A stretch of 64,000 nucleotides of DNA from Evansella sp041820985. GTDB lineage: Bacteria; Bacillota; Bacilli; Bacillales; Salisediminibacteriaceae. Both the position numbers and the translations under genes were made by a program. Positions 1 through 9,572 of this stretch are shown in pieces (within the stretch, counting starts at the first letter, position 1; each line of letters starts with the position of its first letter). A model generated the notes under the pieces. The model saw nothing but the letters and a program-made list of their open reading frames with translations. It searched no databases and was not told the origin of the DNA. The stretch lies in the NCBI RefSeq assembly GCF_041820985.1, contig NZ_JBGUAU010000003.1:1-64000 (forward strand), given 5' to 3'.

Positions 1-169
1 AATTTCCAATGTCTCGTTAGCGACTTATATATCATATCAAACAGTATTATTAAAGTCAACATCTTTTTTAAAGTTATTAAAATTAAATAAATTAAATTAA
101 ATTTTCGAGACAACTTTTATATAATACCACAAGAGTGATACACTGTGCAATGTTTTTTAAAAATTTCTA

Positions 170-1252
170 TTAATCCACAACCTCTTCTATAAAAATGTTA
201 GGTTCATTTACTGTATTAAGCATTGATCCATCAGAGCTTTTTATAATTGGTCTTGTAGGATTATTATTATCAATAAAAACAATTTCCCCGGTTTCACCAC
301 TATTTAAACGTACTTTCCTTCCAATTGATAAGCCTGAAATTAAATGAAAGAAATGATCGAAAATTTCGTGGTCAATTTTAACAAAGACATCTTTCTTTAA
401 TGCTTCCAATACTTTGTAAGGGGATTGCTTGGTTCTATAATTTCTTTCTGAAGTCATTGCATGATAAATATCACAAACAGCAATTATCTTTGCAAATAAG
501 TGTATTTTATTGCTTTCTAATTTTAGAGGATATCCACTTCCATCAACCCTTTCGTGATGTTGTAATACACCCATTAAGGTTCCTTTTGAAAAACCAGGTA
601 CTTCTTCCAACATCTTATAACCTAATATCGTATGATCTTTTACCTCATTATATTCTTCAACAGTTAAGGGAGATTTCTTGTCAAACACACTTAACGTGAT
701 TTTTGACATCCCACAATCAGATAATAAACCGGAAAGTCCTAGTTGAATAATTTCACCATTTGTTAAATTTAGTTTTCTCCCCATGCTACTACACAAGATA
801 CTCACAGCAACCGCGTGATAGTAGATATAGTCATTTTTAGTACCGTAATGGTGTAACTGGATAAGGTGTTCTCTATTTGGATTGAAATCGTATAGAGGCA
901 AAAAAATCTTTCTGATAGCATAAGCTTCAATTTTCGTACCACCTTGCCAGTTTTTGAACATTCTTTTGTATTGTTGAACTGCACTCAAATAGAGATCTAT
1001 AAACTCAACAGTTTTATCATTATTATTATCAATTCTTTCCTCTTCATCATTTAACACTTCTTCCGGTTTAAATGAAGTACCATTAACTAGATTTGATTCG
1101 ACAAACACATGAGAAACAAGAAAAATTTTTAACATACTAATATGTAAATCTGTTAATACAGTTTTCTTTTTTATTAATGGAGAATTAGTTCTTATGTAAA
1201 CATCATCTAATAGAATACACCCTGGCATTAAATACTTAACGTTAACTTTCAT
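170..1252 (-). CDS. HD-GYP domain protein with degenerate HD motif
   Basis: A 360-residue protein whose C-terminal half is an HD-GYP domain, a family that usually hydrolyses cyclic di-GMP. The GYP part is intact (HHERVDGSGYP, about residues 232-242). The canonical HDIGK signature is replaced by SDCGM at residues 178-182, so the first metal-binding His is absent. The N-terminal 110 residues carry no motif I recognise, and no membrane segment is evident. A ribosome site AAGGAGAG lies about 7 bases before the ATG. The gene lies beyond gyrA in the same direction, separated by the gyrA terminator, so it probably has its own promoter. It could be an active phosphodiesterase with altered metal binding or a catalytically dead sensor. 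Confidence 0.8.
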   Translation of the reverse strand: MKVNVKYLMPGCILLDDVYIRTNSPLIKKKTVLTDLHISMLKIFLVSHVFVESNLVNGTSFKPEEVLNDEEERIDNNNDKTVEFIDLYLSAVQQYKRMFKNWQGGTKIEAYAIRKIFLPLYDFNPNREHLIQLHHYGTKNDYIYYHAVAVSILCSSMGRKLNLTNGEIIQLGLSGLLSDCGMSKITLSVFDKKSPLTVEEYNEVKDHTILGYKMLEEVPGFSKGTLMGVLQHHERVDGSGYPLKLESNKIHLFAKIIAVCDIYHAMTSERNYRTKQSPYKVLEALKKDVFVKIDHEIFDHFFHLISGLSIGRKVRLNSGETGEIVFIDNNNPTRPIIKSSDGSMLNTVNEPNIFIEEVVD

Positions 1253-1625
1253 TATATTCTCTCCTTAAAATGAACAGAGTGACGATTTTTTTTAGTATCA
1301 ATAAAAATTGCTTACTCTTTAATTTTTTTCTGAAAAACGTTAGGATATTTTTTGAAATACTAACTACTATATATATTTTTTTTGCATTATTTACTACAAT
1401 CCTCTTGCCTCATATCAAAAGAAAAAATTCTGACATCTACTTTTTCCTAAAGGTATTTTCTATAATAAGGGATTAGGAAATTATCCTGGAAAATTGATGC
1501 TCATACTCACATCGCAACTTTAGTTATATAGATTATATTGTAGCCGAAAATAAACAGGGATTAATTGAGACTTTTGTATATATATTTTCTATCTTCTAAT
1601 TGATATTAGAAGATAGAATTTGAAG
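1253..1625. other. Intergenic region upstream of the HD-GYP gene with a perfect inverted repeat
   Basis: No coding region is supported here. The region should contain the promoter of the minus-strand HD-GYP gene. At 1587-1618 there is a perfect 14-bp inverted repeat (TTCTATCTTCTAAT, 4-base loop TGAT, then its complement). It lacks a T-run on either side, so it is not an ordinary terminator. Confidence 0.6.
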
Positions 1626-1657
1626 AAAAAACTGCCCCAATTTAGGCAGTTTTTTTA
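1626..1657 (-). terminator. Intrinsic terminator of gyrA
   Basis: An AAAAACTGCC / GGCAGTTTTT hairpin begins 7 bases past the gyrA stop. It has a T-run on the minus strand and also one on the plus strand, so it could act in both directions. Confidence 0.85.
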
Positions 1658-1663
1658 TTACTC

Positions 1664-4219
1664 TTATTCTTCTATATCATCTTCGGACTCTACATCCACT
1701 TCACTTTGAAGATCAATATCTTCAGCAGAAATCTCTTCACTAGCTACTTCCTCTTGTAAAGGAGTATTTTCATCTTCTATTACATCTTCATCATCTGGAT
1801 CAATATTAACACGCGCTACGGTAGATACTTTTTCTTCTTCGCCAACTCGAATTAGTCTTACCCCTTGTGTATTACGTCCCGTTATAGAGATTCCCTCTAC
1901 ATGCATTCGAATAATTACACCTGCGTTTGTTATTATCATCAAATCATGATCATTACCAACAACTTTTAATGATACAAGATCTCCGTTTTTCTCGGTAATA
2001 TTACATGTTTTTATACCTTTACCACCACGAGTTTGGAGACGATAATCACCTTCTGGAGTACGTTTACCAAAACCTTTTTCCGTTACGATTAATACATCTA
2101 GTCCTTCTACGATAGCATCCATTCCTACAACTTGGTCATCTTCTTGTAATGTTACACCTTTTACACCAGTTGCAGTACGTCCCATTAGTCGGACATCATT
2201 TTCGTTAAATCGGATAGACATACCTTTTTTCGTACCAGCAATAATTTCTTTTGTTCCATCAGTTAAACGTACTGCTAATAACTCATCCTCTTCTCTTAGA
2301 TTAATAGCAAATAACCCGCCACGTCGGATTTTCGAAAAGGCCTGTAACTGCGTTCGTTTCGCAACACCTTGTTTTGTCATAAAGAACAAATAGCGATCTT
2401 CATCAAATTCATCAACAGGAATTACGGTACTAATATATTCATCTTTTTCAATTTGAAGAAGATTAATAATTGGTATTCCTTTTGCTGTACGGTTAAAGTT
2501 TGGAATTTCATATCCCTTTAAGCGATACACCTTCCCTTTGTTTGAGAAGAAAAGGAGGTGATCGTGGGAATTTGTGATGAATAAATGCTGCACAAAATCA
2601 TCATCATGTGTTCCCATTCCTTGTACTCCTCGTCCTCCACGTTTTTGATTACGGTATGTGGATAAAGGAATACGTTTAATATAACCATTGTGAGAAATAG
2701 TGATAACAACATTTTGTCTTGGAATAAGATCCTCGTCCTCCATGCTATCTTCACCAACGGTAATAACTGTTCGGCGATCATCACTATAACGGTCACGGAT
2801 ATCAACTAATTCTTCACGGATTATTTGAAGTACTTTTTCATCATCCGCAAGAATTGCTTTTAATTCCGCAATTCTTTCCACTAATTCCTGATACTCTGCC
2901 TCAATTTTGTCACGTTCTAAACCTGTTAAACGTTGAAGACGCATATCTAAAATTGCTTGCGCCTGATCATGACTTAATTGAAATTTTTCGATTAACCCTT
3001 GACGAGCAATATCTGTTGTTTGAGATCCACGGATTAAGGCAATGATCTCATCAATATGGTCAAGAGCAATACGTAACCCCTCTAAAATATGTGCTCTTGC
3101 CTCTGCTTTTTTTAACTCAAAAGCAGTTCTTCGACGAATTACTTCCCTTTGATGCTCAACATAGTGATAAAGTACTTCTTTTAAAGAAAGGACCTTTGGT
3201 TGTCCATTCACTAAGGCTAGCATATTTATACCAAAGCTTGATTGAAGTGCCGTTTGTTTATATAAGTTATTTAATAAAACATTCGCATTTATATCACGAC
3301 GAAGTTCAATAACAATACGCATTCCATTACGGTCAGACTCATCTCGAAGATCCGTAATGCCTTCTATTTTTTTATCACGAACAAGCTCTGCGATTTTTTC
3401 GATTAATCGTGCTTTGTTTACTTGGTAAGGAATTTCATTAACGATAATACGTGGTTTTCCATTATGGTCTTCAATTTCTGCTTTCGCTCTAATAGTAATA
3501 GAGCCTTTCCCAGTTTCATAAGCTCTGCGTATACCTGAAATACCAACAATTTCCGCTCCAGTAGGGAAATCAGGTCCAGGAATATATTCCATTAACTCAG
3601 CGTTTGTAAGATCAGGATTTTCCGTAAGAGCTAACACTCCATCAATAACTTCGCCTAAATGATGAGGAGGTATGTTTGTAGCCATACCTACAGCAATACC
3701 TGACGTACCATTTACTAGTAAATTTGGAAAACGTGCAGGTAATACTATTGGTTCCGTTTCAGAACCATCATAGTTTTCTTGATAGTCGATTGTGTCTTTA
3801 TTGATATCTCTTACAAGTTCCATTGAGATCTTTGACATTCTTGCTTCTGTATAACGCATTGCAGCTGCAGCATCACCGTCAACGGAACCAAAATTTCCAT
3901 GTCCATCAACTAGCATATAGCGATAGCTAAAGTCTTGTGCCATACGTACCATCGTTTCATAAACAGCAGAATCACCATGTGGATGGTACTTACCGATTAC
4001 TTCCCCAACAATACGAGCAGACTTTTTATAAGCCTTATCAGAAGTCATACCTAATTCATTCATCGCATAAAGAATTCGACGATGAACTGGTTTTAATCCA
4101 TCTCTAACATCTGGTAAAGCACGACTAACGATAACACTCATGGCATAATCCATGAAGGATGTTTTCATTTCTTGACTAATATTAATTTCTTTTACTCTCG
4201 GTTGATCTTGTTCCGACAT
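1664..4219 (-). CDS. gyrA: DNA gyrase subunit A
   Basis: The breakage-reunion subunit of gyrase, which introduces negative supercoils together with GyrB. It has 851 residues, against about 820 in B. subtilis; the extra length is an acidic Glu/Asp-rich C-terminal tail. The catalytic tyrosine is Tyr123 in AAMRYTEARM. The quinolone-determining region carries Ser84 and Glu88 (HPHGDSAVYE), the usual susceptible-type residues. The GyrA box (RGGRGVQG) is present in the C-terminal beta-pinwheel, which distinguishes gyrase from topoisomerase IV ParC. It lies 155 bases downstream of gyrB in the usual gyrB-gyrA order and is read away from oriC. Confidence 0.98.
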   Translation of the reverse strand: MSEQDQPRVKEINISQEMKTSFMDYAMSVIVSRALPDVRDGLKPVHRRILYAMNELGMTSDKAYKKSARIVGEVIGKYHPHGDSAVYETMVRMAQDFSYRYMLVDGHGNFGSVDGDAAAAMRYTEARMSKISMELVRDINKDTIDYQENYDGSETEPIVLPARFPNLLVNGTSGIAVGMATNIPPHHLGEVIDGVLALTENPDLTNAELMEYIPGPDFPTGAEIVGISGIRRAYETGKGSITIRAKAEIEDHNGKPRIIVNEIPYQVNKARLIEKIAELVRDKKIEGITDLRDESDRNGMRIVIELRRDINANVLLNNLYKQTALQSSFGINMLALVNGQPKVLSLKEVLYHYVEHQREVIRRRTAFELKKAEARAHILEGLRIALDHIDEIIALIRGSQTTDIARQGLIEKFQLSHDQAQAILDMRLQRLTGLERDKIEAEYQELVERIAELKAILADDEKVLQIIREELVDIRDRYSDDRRTVITVGEDSMEDEDLIPRQNVVITISHNGYIKRIPLSTYRNQKRGGRGVQGMGTHDDDFVQHLFITNSHDHLLFFSNKGKVYRLKGYEIPNFNRTAKGIPIINLLQIEKDEYISTVIPVDEFDEDRYLFFMTKQGVAKRTQLQAFSKIRRGGLFAINLREEDELLAVRLTDGTKEIIAGTKKGMSIRFNENDVRLMGRTATGVKGVTLQEDDQVVGMDAIVEGLDVLIVTEKGFGKRTPEGDYRLQTRGGKGIKTCNITEKNGDLVSLKVVGNDHDLMIITNAGVIIRMHVEGISITGRNTQGVRLIRVGEEEKVSTVARVNIDPDDEDVIEDENTPLQEEVASEEISAEDIDLQSEVDVESEDDIEE

Positions 4220-4374
4220 TCCTTGTACCTCCGTTCACCTATTTCCAAGCTGCCAAAAGGATTATCCAAAGACACACAATCCCGTTATTAAACGTACATC
4301 AACCATGCAGTTATCATACTGCATGGTCTTGATGTGATTTGAAAAAATGTTGAAAAGCTACTAGTGTTTTGTAG

Positions 4375-6288
4375 TTATATATCTAAATTTTTCACGTATT
4401 GAGCATTGGCTTGAATGAAATCTCTGCGAGGTTCCACTTTATCTCCCATTAATGTTTCAAACGTCTCATCAGCAACCATTGCATCCTCAAGTGTTACTTG
4501 AAGAGTAGTTCTTGTTCCCGGATCCATCGTGGTTTCCCATAGCTGTGTTGGGTTCATCTCACCTAAACCTTTGTAACGTTGAATACCAGGTTTTGGGTTA
4601 GGTGATAGTTCTTTTAAAATTCGATCCATTTCTTTTTCATTATAAGCATAATGCACAGCCTTACCTTGCTGTATTTTATAAAGTGGTGGTTGAGCAATAT
4701 AAATGTAACCTTCTTCGAGTAAAGGTCTCATATAGCGATAAAAGAATGTAAGTAGTAATGTTCGAATATGAGCTCCATCTACATCCGCATCGGTCATAAT
4801 AATTGTCTTATGATATCTAGCTTTGGAGATATCAAAGTCTCCGCCTATTCCTGTTCCAAGAGCAGTAATTATAGCTCGTACCTCGTTATTTGATAATATT
4901 TTATCTAATCTTGATTTTTCTACATTAATAATTTTCCCTCTTAAAGGCAAAATAGCTTGGAAATGTCGATCACGGCCTTGTTTAGCTGATCCACCTGCTG
5001 AATCACCCTCAACGATGTAAAGTTCACTAATAGATGCATCTTTTGAAGAGCAATCTGCCAGTTTTCCTGGTAATGAGCTTATCTCTAATGCAGATTTTCT
5101 CCGAGTAAGTTCACGTGCTTTTTTGGCAGCGTCTCGAGCTCTTGAGGCCATAATTCCCTTCTCCACAATTTTTCGAGCAACGTTAGGATTTTCAGCCATA
5201 AATTTGGCCATATGCTCTGAAAATAAAGAGTCAGTAATCGTACGAGCTTCACTATTACCTAGTTTTGTTTTCGTTTGACCTTCAAACTGTGGATCCGGAA
5301 TTTTTACTGAAATAATTGCTGTTAGACCTTCGCGTACATCATCACCAATTAAATTTGGATCAGATTCTCTGAAAAGGCTATTTTTTCTTGCATAATCATT
5401 AATTACTCGAGTTAATGCCGTTTTAAATCCCGATTCATGTGTACCGCCTTCATGTGTATTAATGTTATTAGCAAAGGAGTAGATATTACTAGCAAATCCA
5501 TCATTATATTGCATTGCAATTTCTACGGAGATTCCATCTTTTTCACTTTCAATAAATACAGGTGGTTCATGAATTGGTTCTTTCGTGCGGTTTAAATGCT
5601 CAACGAAAGAGGAAATACCACCTTCGTAAAAATATTCTTTACTTTTTCCACCCTCACGCTTATCTGCTATAAAGATACTTAATCCTCTATTTAAAAACGC
5701 AAGTTCACGTAATCGATTTGCCAAAATATCAAAATCGAATTCTGTCGTTTCTGTAAAGATCTCATTATCTGGTTTAAAATGAATGATAGTGCCTCGTTTA
5801 TCTGTTGTACCAACCACTTCAAGATCTCCAGCAGGAACACCTCGTTCAAACTTTTGATAATGAATTTTCCCATCTAAATGAACATTTACTTCTAATGATG
5901 TGGAAAGGGCATTTACAACAGAGGCACCTACACCATGTAATCCCCCAGACACTTTGTATCCACCACCACCAAATTTACCACCCGCATGGAGAACTGTCAT
6001 TATGACTTCTACTGCAGGTCTACCCATTTTTTCATGAATACCAACGGGAATTCCTCGACCATTATCTTCTACAGTGATACTGTTATCTTCTTCTACTGTT
6101 ACATGAATCGTGTCACAGTAACCACCCATAGCTTCATCAATACTATTATCTACGATTTCCCATACTAAGTGATGCAGTCCACGAGAACTTGTTGAACCTA
6201 TATACATTCCTGGTCGTTTGCGAACAGCCTCTAAACCTTCTAAAACTTGAATCTGACTTTCATCATATGATTGTTGTTCAATACTCAC
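4375..6288 (-). CDS. gyrB: DNA gyrase subunit B
   Basis: The ATPase subunit of gyrase. Visible motifs are the GHKL ATP-binding residues (DNGRGIPVGIH), the TOPRIM signatures EGDSAGGSAKQGRDR and the DxD motif TDADVDGAH, and the C-terminal GyrA-interaction region. I prefer the GTG at 6288 (about 637 residues), because TAGGTGAAC sits at good spacing before it and the product then aligns with the B. subtilis N-terminus. An in-frame GTG at 6297 is too close to that site. It follows remB and recF in the classic dnaA-dnaN-yaaA-recF-remB-gyrB-gyrA order. Confidence 0.97.
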   Translation of the reverse strand: MSIEQQSYDESQIQVLEGLEAVRKRPGMYIGSTSSRGLHHLVWEIVDNSIDEAMGGYCDTIHVTVEEDNSITVEDNGRGIPVGIHEKMGRPAVEVIMTVLHAGGKFGGGGYKVSGGLHGVGASVVNALSTSLEVNVHLDGKIHYQKFERGVPAGDLEVVGTTDKRGTIIHFKPDNEIFTETTEFDFDILANRLRELAFLNRGLSIFIADKREGGKSKEYFYEGGISSFVEHLNRTKEPIHEPPVFIESEKDGISVEIAMQYNDGFASNIYSFANNINTHEGGTHESGFKTALTRVINDYARKNSLFRESDPNLIGDDVREGLTAIISVKIPDPQFEGQTKTKLGNSEARTITDSLFSEHMAKFMAENPNVARKIVEKGIMASRARDAAKKARELTRRKSALEISSLPGKLADCSSKDASISELYIVEGDSAGGSAKQGRDRHFQAILPLRGKIINVEKSRLDKILSNNEVRAIITALGTGIGGDFDISKARYHKTIIMTDADVDGAHIRTLLLTFFYRYMRPLLEEGYIYIAQPPLYKIQQGKAVHYAYNEKEMDRILKELSPNPKPGIQRYKGLGEMNPTQLWETTMDPGTRTTLQVTLEDAMVADETFETLMGDKVEPRRDFIQANAQYVKNLDI

Positions 6289-6370
6289 TTTGTTCACCTA
6301 CACTTTTCCTTGCATTGCTGCAACAAGTAATATCTTTATGTCTATACCAGAAAACTGGTCAATTTTTTGG

Positions 6371-6628
6371 TTATTCTTCTTCTAAAACAGCTACTGTTTC
6401 AGCCCGTCTTTTGAGGGTGTGAGAGGATATTGGAGACAAATAAACCTCGTTTTCAGTAATAACAATGGATTTGGGGTTGTCTGTTGATATAGAAACTGTT
6501 TTACTATTTTTTTCACATAATTCTATAAAACGTTCGTTATCTTGTGACGTTTCTTTGCTATGATAATCTAAAATAGCTACAACTTTGTGAGAACGTAAAA
6601 CAACATCTCCGCCTAAATGAATAAACAT
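6371..6628 (-). CDS. remB: Extracellular matrix regulator RemB (DUF370 family)
   Basis: An 85-residue DUF370 protein beginning MFIHLGGD, like B. subtilis RemB (YaaB), including the PKSIVIT and SPISSHTLKRRA segments. The B. subtilis protein promotes biofilm-matrix gene expression. The ATG at 6628 follows AGGTGAATGGC; the upstream ATG at 6637 is poorly placed. Only 5 bases separate it from the recF stop, so it is probably translated from the recF transcript. Its place between recF and gyrB is the conserved one. Confidence 0.9.
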   Translation of the reverse strand: MFIHLGGDVVLRSHKVVAILDYHSKETSQDNERFIELCEKNSKTVSISTDNPKSIVITENEVYLSPISSHTLKRRAETVAVLEEE

Positions 6629-6633
6629 GCCAT

Positions 6634-7755
6634 TCACCTACCCCTATTAATTTTTCCATAATCGACATGATACATCTGAGCTTCCCGAAGAGTCTTATGA
6701 TCGATTCCTTCCACACTTGTTGTTGTTACAAATGTTTGAACCTTTCCCTGAATCGTATTAAGTAGATGAGATTGCCGATGGTCATCTAATTCAGATAGTA
6801 CATCATCTAATAGGAGAATAGGATATTCTCCTATTTTCTCGTATATTAATTCAATTTCCGCTAACTTTATAGATAATGCTGTTGTGCGTTGTTGTCCTTG
6901 AGATCCAAAAGTATGGATATCTCTTCCATTCACAAGAAATTGCAAATCATCTCGATGCGGTCCAATTAAAGTGGATCCTCGACGTAACTCATTTTCTCTT
7001 AGTCGATGAAAATCTGCTTCCAGTTTTATTTTCAGTGTCGACAAATCCATTTCATATGATACATCCAAAGAGGGGATATAGTTCACCTCTAACGTCTCTT
7101 TACCTCTACTAATTTCTTTATGAATTGGTTGAGCCCATTGTTGGAGTTTCTCTATAAAAGCAAAGCGCTTATGAATAACGTGACTTGCTGACTCCGTTAA
7201 TTGCTCCGTCATTACCTCTAGCATTGTTATATCTAGTTTTTGCTTCTTTTGTGAAACATCTTTTAACCATTGATTTCTCTGTTTTAATACTTTGTGATAT
7301 TGGGATAGATGATAAAGATATATGGAGTGAATCTGACCCATTTCCATATCCAAAAAACGTCTGCGTACTTGTGGACTTCCTTTTACAAGGTTTAGATCTT
7401 CCGGTGCAAACATAATGATATTACACGTGCCAATATAATCACTTAATCTTTTTTTCTCTATATGATTTACCTTAACTTTTTTACCTTTATTAGAAAACAC
7501 CACTTCCATATGAAATGGTCCATTCCTATTTTCAAATTGACCTTCAACTTTGGCGAACGATTGATCCCAACGAATTAAATCTTTATCCTTTGATGTTCGG
7601 TGAGATTTGGCCATGGCTAAAACATAAATGGCTTCCATAAGATTGGTCTTTCCTTGGGCATTTTCTCCAATAATAACGTTAATCTTATTCTCAAACTGGA
7701 GATTTAAATGGTCATAATTCCGGTAATTTTTAATGGTGATTTGATCAATATACAA
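6634..7755 (-). CDS. recF: DNA replication and repair protein RecF
   Basis: A 373-residue SMC-like ATPase that helps load RecA at gaps. The Walker A motif GENAQGKTN lies near residue 35, the ABC signature region is FGSQGQQRT, and the Walker B region is LLLDDVLSELD. The start is TTG at 7755 (TTG TAT ATT GAT), preceded by TGAGGT at good spacing, and the N-terminus MYIDQITIKNYRNY is typical of the family. It is 9 bases downstream of yaaA, so the two are probably cotranscribed. Confidence 0.97.
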   Translation of the reverse strand: MYIDQITIKNYRNYDHLNLQFENKINVIIGENAQGKTNLMEAIYVLAMAKSHRTSKDKDLIRWDQSFAKVEGQFENRNGPFHMEVVFSNKGKKVKVNHIEKKRLSDYIGTCNIIMFAPEDLNLVKGSPQVRRRFLDMEMGQIHSIYLYHLSQYHKVLKQRNQWLKDVSQKKQKLDITMLEVMTEQLTESASHVIHKRFAFIEKLQQWAQPIHKEISRGKETLEVNYIPSLDVSYEMDLSTLKIKLEADFHRLRENELRRGSTLIGPHRDDLQFLVNGRDIHTFGSQGQQRTTALSIKLAEIELIYEKIGEYPILLLDDVLSELDDHRQSHLLNTIQGKVQTFVTTTSVEGIDHKTLREAQMYHVDYGKINRGR

Positions 7756-7764
7756 GGAAATACC

Positions 7765-7992
7765 TCAAGATATTTCACCTTTTTCAATAACAATGATACC
7801 AAAGTCTTCTAAATAAACCATATCACCAGGATATAATTTTTTTCCTCTTCGATTTTCATCTTCGTTATTAACACGAACCGGATTATCTTGTAAAAACCAT
7901 TTTGCTGCTCCACCGGTGCTTATAACACCAACCTCTTTTAACAATTGTCCTAAAGTAATGTAATCGTCATGAATCGTTACTTTATGCTCCAA
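7765..7992 (-). CDS. yaaA: S4-domain RNA-binding protein YaaA
   Basis: A 75-residue S4-type RNA-binding protein with the family pattern ITLGQLLKEVGVISTGG, AKWFL and NRRGKKLYPGD. In Firmicutes it sits between dnaN and recF; its role is thought to be ribosome-related. The only possible start is the TTG at 7992, because a TGA stop lies three codons upstream. The ribosome site before it is weak. Confidence 0.9.
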   Translation of the reverse strand: MEHKVTIHDDYITLGQLLKEVGVISTGGAAKWFLQDNPVRVNNEDENRRGKKLYPGDMVYLEDFGIIVIEKGEIS

Positions 7993-8146
7993 AGGGGGTC
8001 ACACTCACTTTCTATTCATTTGCATAAATTACCATTTAATGATAAATATCAAAATGACTCAACTTATATTGTACTAAATCTTTTACAATTACGCCAATTT
8101 ATTATGAAAAACGTCCAATGTTCCATCTATTAGTACAATCAAAGCT

Positions 8147-8184
8147 AAAAGCTACCGAATATAGGATTCCAATCCGGTAGCTTT
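8147..8184 (-). terminator. Possible terminator after dnaN
   Basis: An AAAGCTACCG / CGGTAGCTTT hairpin with an inner GGATT/AATCC extension lies 20-60 bases past the dnaN stop. The minus-strand T-run is interrupted, so termination may be partial. Confidence 0.6.
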
Positions 8185-8205
8185 ATTTTACCCTCTTAAG
8201 AGAAA

Positions 8206-9348
8206 TTAATATGTTCTTACTGGTGAGAATAAATGAAGCATATAATCATGCTCCATTGGCTTCATAACGAATGGACTCATAGCTCCAGTAAAATCAATTT
8301 TTATTTCAGTTGAGTCGATAACTTTTAGAGCATCAATGATGTTTTTCCCATTAAACGAAATTCTCAATTCCTCACCAGTAAACTCAATACTTTGAACATC
8401 CTCCGTAACTTTTCCCACTTCTGGTGTAACGGAAGTAATTTCTAGATTGCTATTATCTAATGTTTTTAAGTTTACTACATTATTCTTTCCATCTCTCGAA
8501 AGAAGTAGGGCACGTTCAATTGCTTGCATAAACATTTTCGTGTTTAACTGAACACTTGTTTTTGACTGAGTTGGTATCATGTTTTTTGTGGCAGGATAGT
8601 TTCCGTCTAACAAGCGTGAAAAGAATAACAAGTTTTTTGCTTTAAATAAGATTTGGTTTTCCGTAACAATAATATCGATCCATTCTTCATTCTCATCTAA
8701 AATCTTACTTAACTCATTTAAGCTTTTCCCTGGTATAACTACGTTAGTAAATGAAAGTTCCGTTGTACTTGTTTCAACCTTAGCGTATCTCATTGCAAGA
8801 CGATGACTATCTGTTGCTGTACATGTTAGTTTGCCATCTTCAATGGACCAATTCACTCCGGTTAATATTGGTCTCGTTTCAGCAGTAGAAACAGCAAAGA
8901 CAGTTTGACGAATGATGTTTTTTAACAAGTCTGTTCGTAATTTAAAAACGTTGTCTTCTTCAATCTCCGGTAATCGAGGATATTCTTCAGGATCTAAACC
9001 ATTAAGGTTAAAAACAGAAGATCCTGATTTTAGTGTTGTTAAAAATTGCTCAGAAACACTAATCTCAATAGTCTCAGCTGGTAGTTTTTTTACAATCTCA
9101 GCAAAAAAACGCGCTGGAAGTACAATGCTACCTGTTTCAACTATTTCAACTAACTGAAGTTCATCATCTTCCTTTGGAATAAAAGATTCAATGGATATAT
9201 CAGAATCACTTCCTGTTAAAGTAACTCCTTCGTCTGTTACATCTATCTTAATTCCAGTTAATACAGGAATTGTCGTACGAGGGGAGATAGCCTTTGATAC
9301 ACTTTGTACACTTTGCACAAAGTGGTCGCGTTGGATAATAAATTTCAT
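8206..9348 (-). CDS. dnaN: DNA polymerase III sliding clamp (beta subunit)
   Basis: A 380-residue beta clamp, the usual family length, with three repeated clamp domains. It starts MKFIIQRDHFVQSVQ and ends with the conserved MLHLFSPVRTY. It tethers the polymerase to DNA and recruits many replication and repair partners. The ATG at 9348 is preceded by GAGGACAG. The 224-base gap from dnaA holds the unwinding part of oriC. Confidence 0.98.
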   Translation of the reverse strand: MKFIIQRDHFVQSVQSVSKAISPRTTIPVLTGIKIDVTDEGVTLTGSDSDISIESFIPKEDDELQLVEIVETGSIVLPARFFAEIVKKLPAETIEISVSEQFLTTLKSGSSVFNLNGLDPEEYPRLPEIEEDNVFKLRTDLLKNIIRQTVFAVSTAETRPILTGVNWSIEDGKLTCTATDSHRLAMRYAKVETSTTELSFTNVVIPGKSLNELSKILDENEEWIDIIVTENQILFKAKNLLFFSRLLDGNYPATKNMIPTQSKTSVQLNTKMFMQAIERALLLSRDGKNNVVNLKTLDNSNLEITSVTPEVGKVTEDVQSIEFTGEELRISFNGKNIIDALKVIDSTEIKIDFTGAMSPFVMKPMEHDYMLHLFSPVRTY

Positions 9349-9419
9349 TTTAATCTGTCCTCACTTTCAATATAAATTATTATTTCGATATAGTTAAATT
9401 TTATCGAAATGAACAGTCA

Positions 9420-9541
9420 TATTTATATATTTATTTAATAAAAGTATAGAAGTACTAGTAATAAGGGGTGTGGAAATGTGGATAACCGTTCGTCACCCCT
9501 TTGATACCAATGCCTAGAACCTGTGGATAGAATGTGGATAA
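9420..9541. other. oriC downstream part: unwinding element, DnaA-trios and DnaA boxes
   Basis: Between dnaA and dnaN are four boxes: TGTGGATAA at 9477-9485 and 9533-9541, TGTGGATAG at 9522-9530, and TGTGGAAAT at 9469-9477. Next to them is an A+T-only stretch (9421-9440) and a TAG-like triplet run (about 9443-9465, AGTATAGAAGTACTAGTAA). This matches the B. subtilis arrangement of boxes, GC-rich patch, DnaA-trios and AT-rich melting site. The function is inferred from the order and motifs. Confidence 0.85.
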
Positions 9542-9572
9542 CCATGTTCCGATTATACACACTTTGCACAAT

